A stretch of DNA of 64,000 bases from Owenia fusiformis (Eukaryota > Annelida > Polychaeta > Sabellida > Oweniidae): positions 34,944,436 to 35,008,435 of the forward strand of contig CAIIXF020000006.1 in assembly GCA_903813345.2 (NCBI GenBank), read 5' to 3'. The notes under the pieces were generated by a model, which was not told the DNA's origin, ran no database searches, and saw nothing but the letters and a program-made list of their open reading frames with translations. This document shows, piece after piece, positions 63,760 through 64,000 of the stretch (position 1 is the stretch's first letter; each line of letters opens with the position of its first letter). Position numbers and translations under genes: made by a program.

Positions 63760-64000
63760 CTGGAATATGAAAAAGTACTTATTAGGTGTGTGACTATTTA
63801 ATAGATAAATTTTAGATGACCTGCAACCACTTGGTAGAAGTTAGACATTAGTGTGAAATGCAATGAATAAACGAAATGTGGACTGTAAGAAAACTAATAG
63901 TGCCAAAAATATAACAGTTGACATAATGTGATCAGAAATAAATGCAAAAATTCGGGTCCATGTTTGTAATTATGTCAGTGAATATGTTAACCAAACCCGT

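Overview
The window is metazoan nuclear DNA, most likely from a marine invertebrate; I cannot settle whether deuterostome or lophotrochozoan. It is AT-rich, its genes are cut by long introns with GT-AG junctions, and it is crowded with transposon relics. Visible families are a Jockey/CR1/L2-type non-LTR element, a Ngaro/DIRS-type tyrosine-recombinase retroelement, a Crypton-like domain, a possible Ty3/gypsy integrase scrap, foldback elements, MITEs and tRNA-derived SINEs.

Four gene units can be read. (1) Gene B (minus, 45554 to 20766) assembles by consistent phase-1 splicing into 16 coding exons and about 924 residues: signal peptide, one WAP domain, ten CCP/sushi domains (two followed by short linkers with a furin-type R-x-K-R site), one Ig-like domain, and a last CCP that ends at a stop. 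There is no visible membrane anchor, so a secreted adhesion or humoral-defence protein is the best inference. An internal tandem duplication copied CCP plus linker and left a decayed Ig exon near 24.1-24.2 kb. (2) Gene A (minus, 7299 to 4569 and beyond the left edge) is its tandem paralogue; only the signal and WAP exons fall inside the window, and the upstream flanks are also duplicated. (3) A THAP-domain gene (plus, 49994 to 56800) assembles from four exons into about 279 residues, with one possible alternative terminal exon. (4) The last four coding exons of the ribosomal protein eS10 gene RPS10 (minus, 63759 to 60973) lie at the right edge. Two of its introns carry near-identical ~98-nt sequences that look like an H/ACA snoRNA.

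Layout: 0-2.45 kb non-LTR retrotransposon; 4.5-9.5 kb gene A start; 10-13 kb a pair of 1.2-kb direct repeats around a Crypton-like coding fragment; 16-18.3 kb a DNA element with terminal inverted repeats, carrying a zinc-finger ORF and a nested non-LTR tail; 20.7-45.6 kb gene B, with a 5.5-kb Ngaro-like element (26868-32405) in one intron and nested foldback elements in another; 50-56.8 kb the THAP gene, its first intron filled with nested elements; 57-60.9 kb intergenic repeats between convergent THAP and RPS10 genes, including a P2X7-type pseudogene and an array of ATGGCGGCCAT palindromes; 60.9-64 kb RPS10.

Gene models rest on reading splice sites and domain patterns by eye; nothing was searched or aligned by program.
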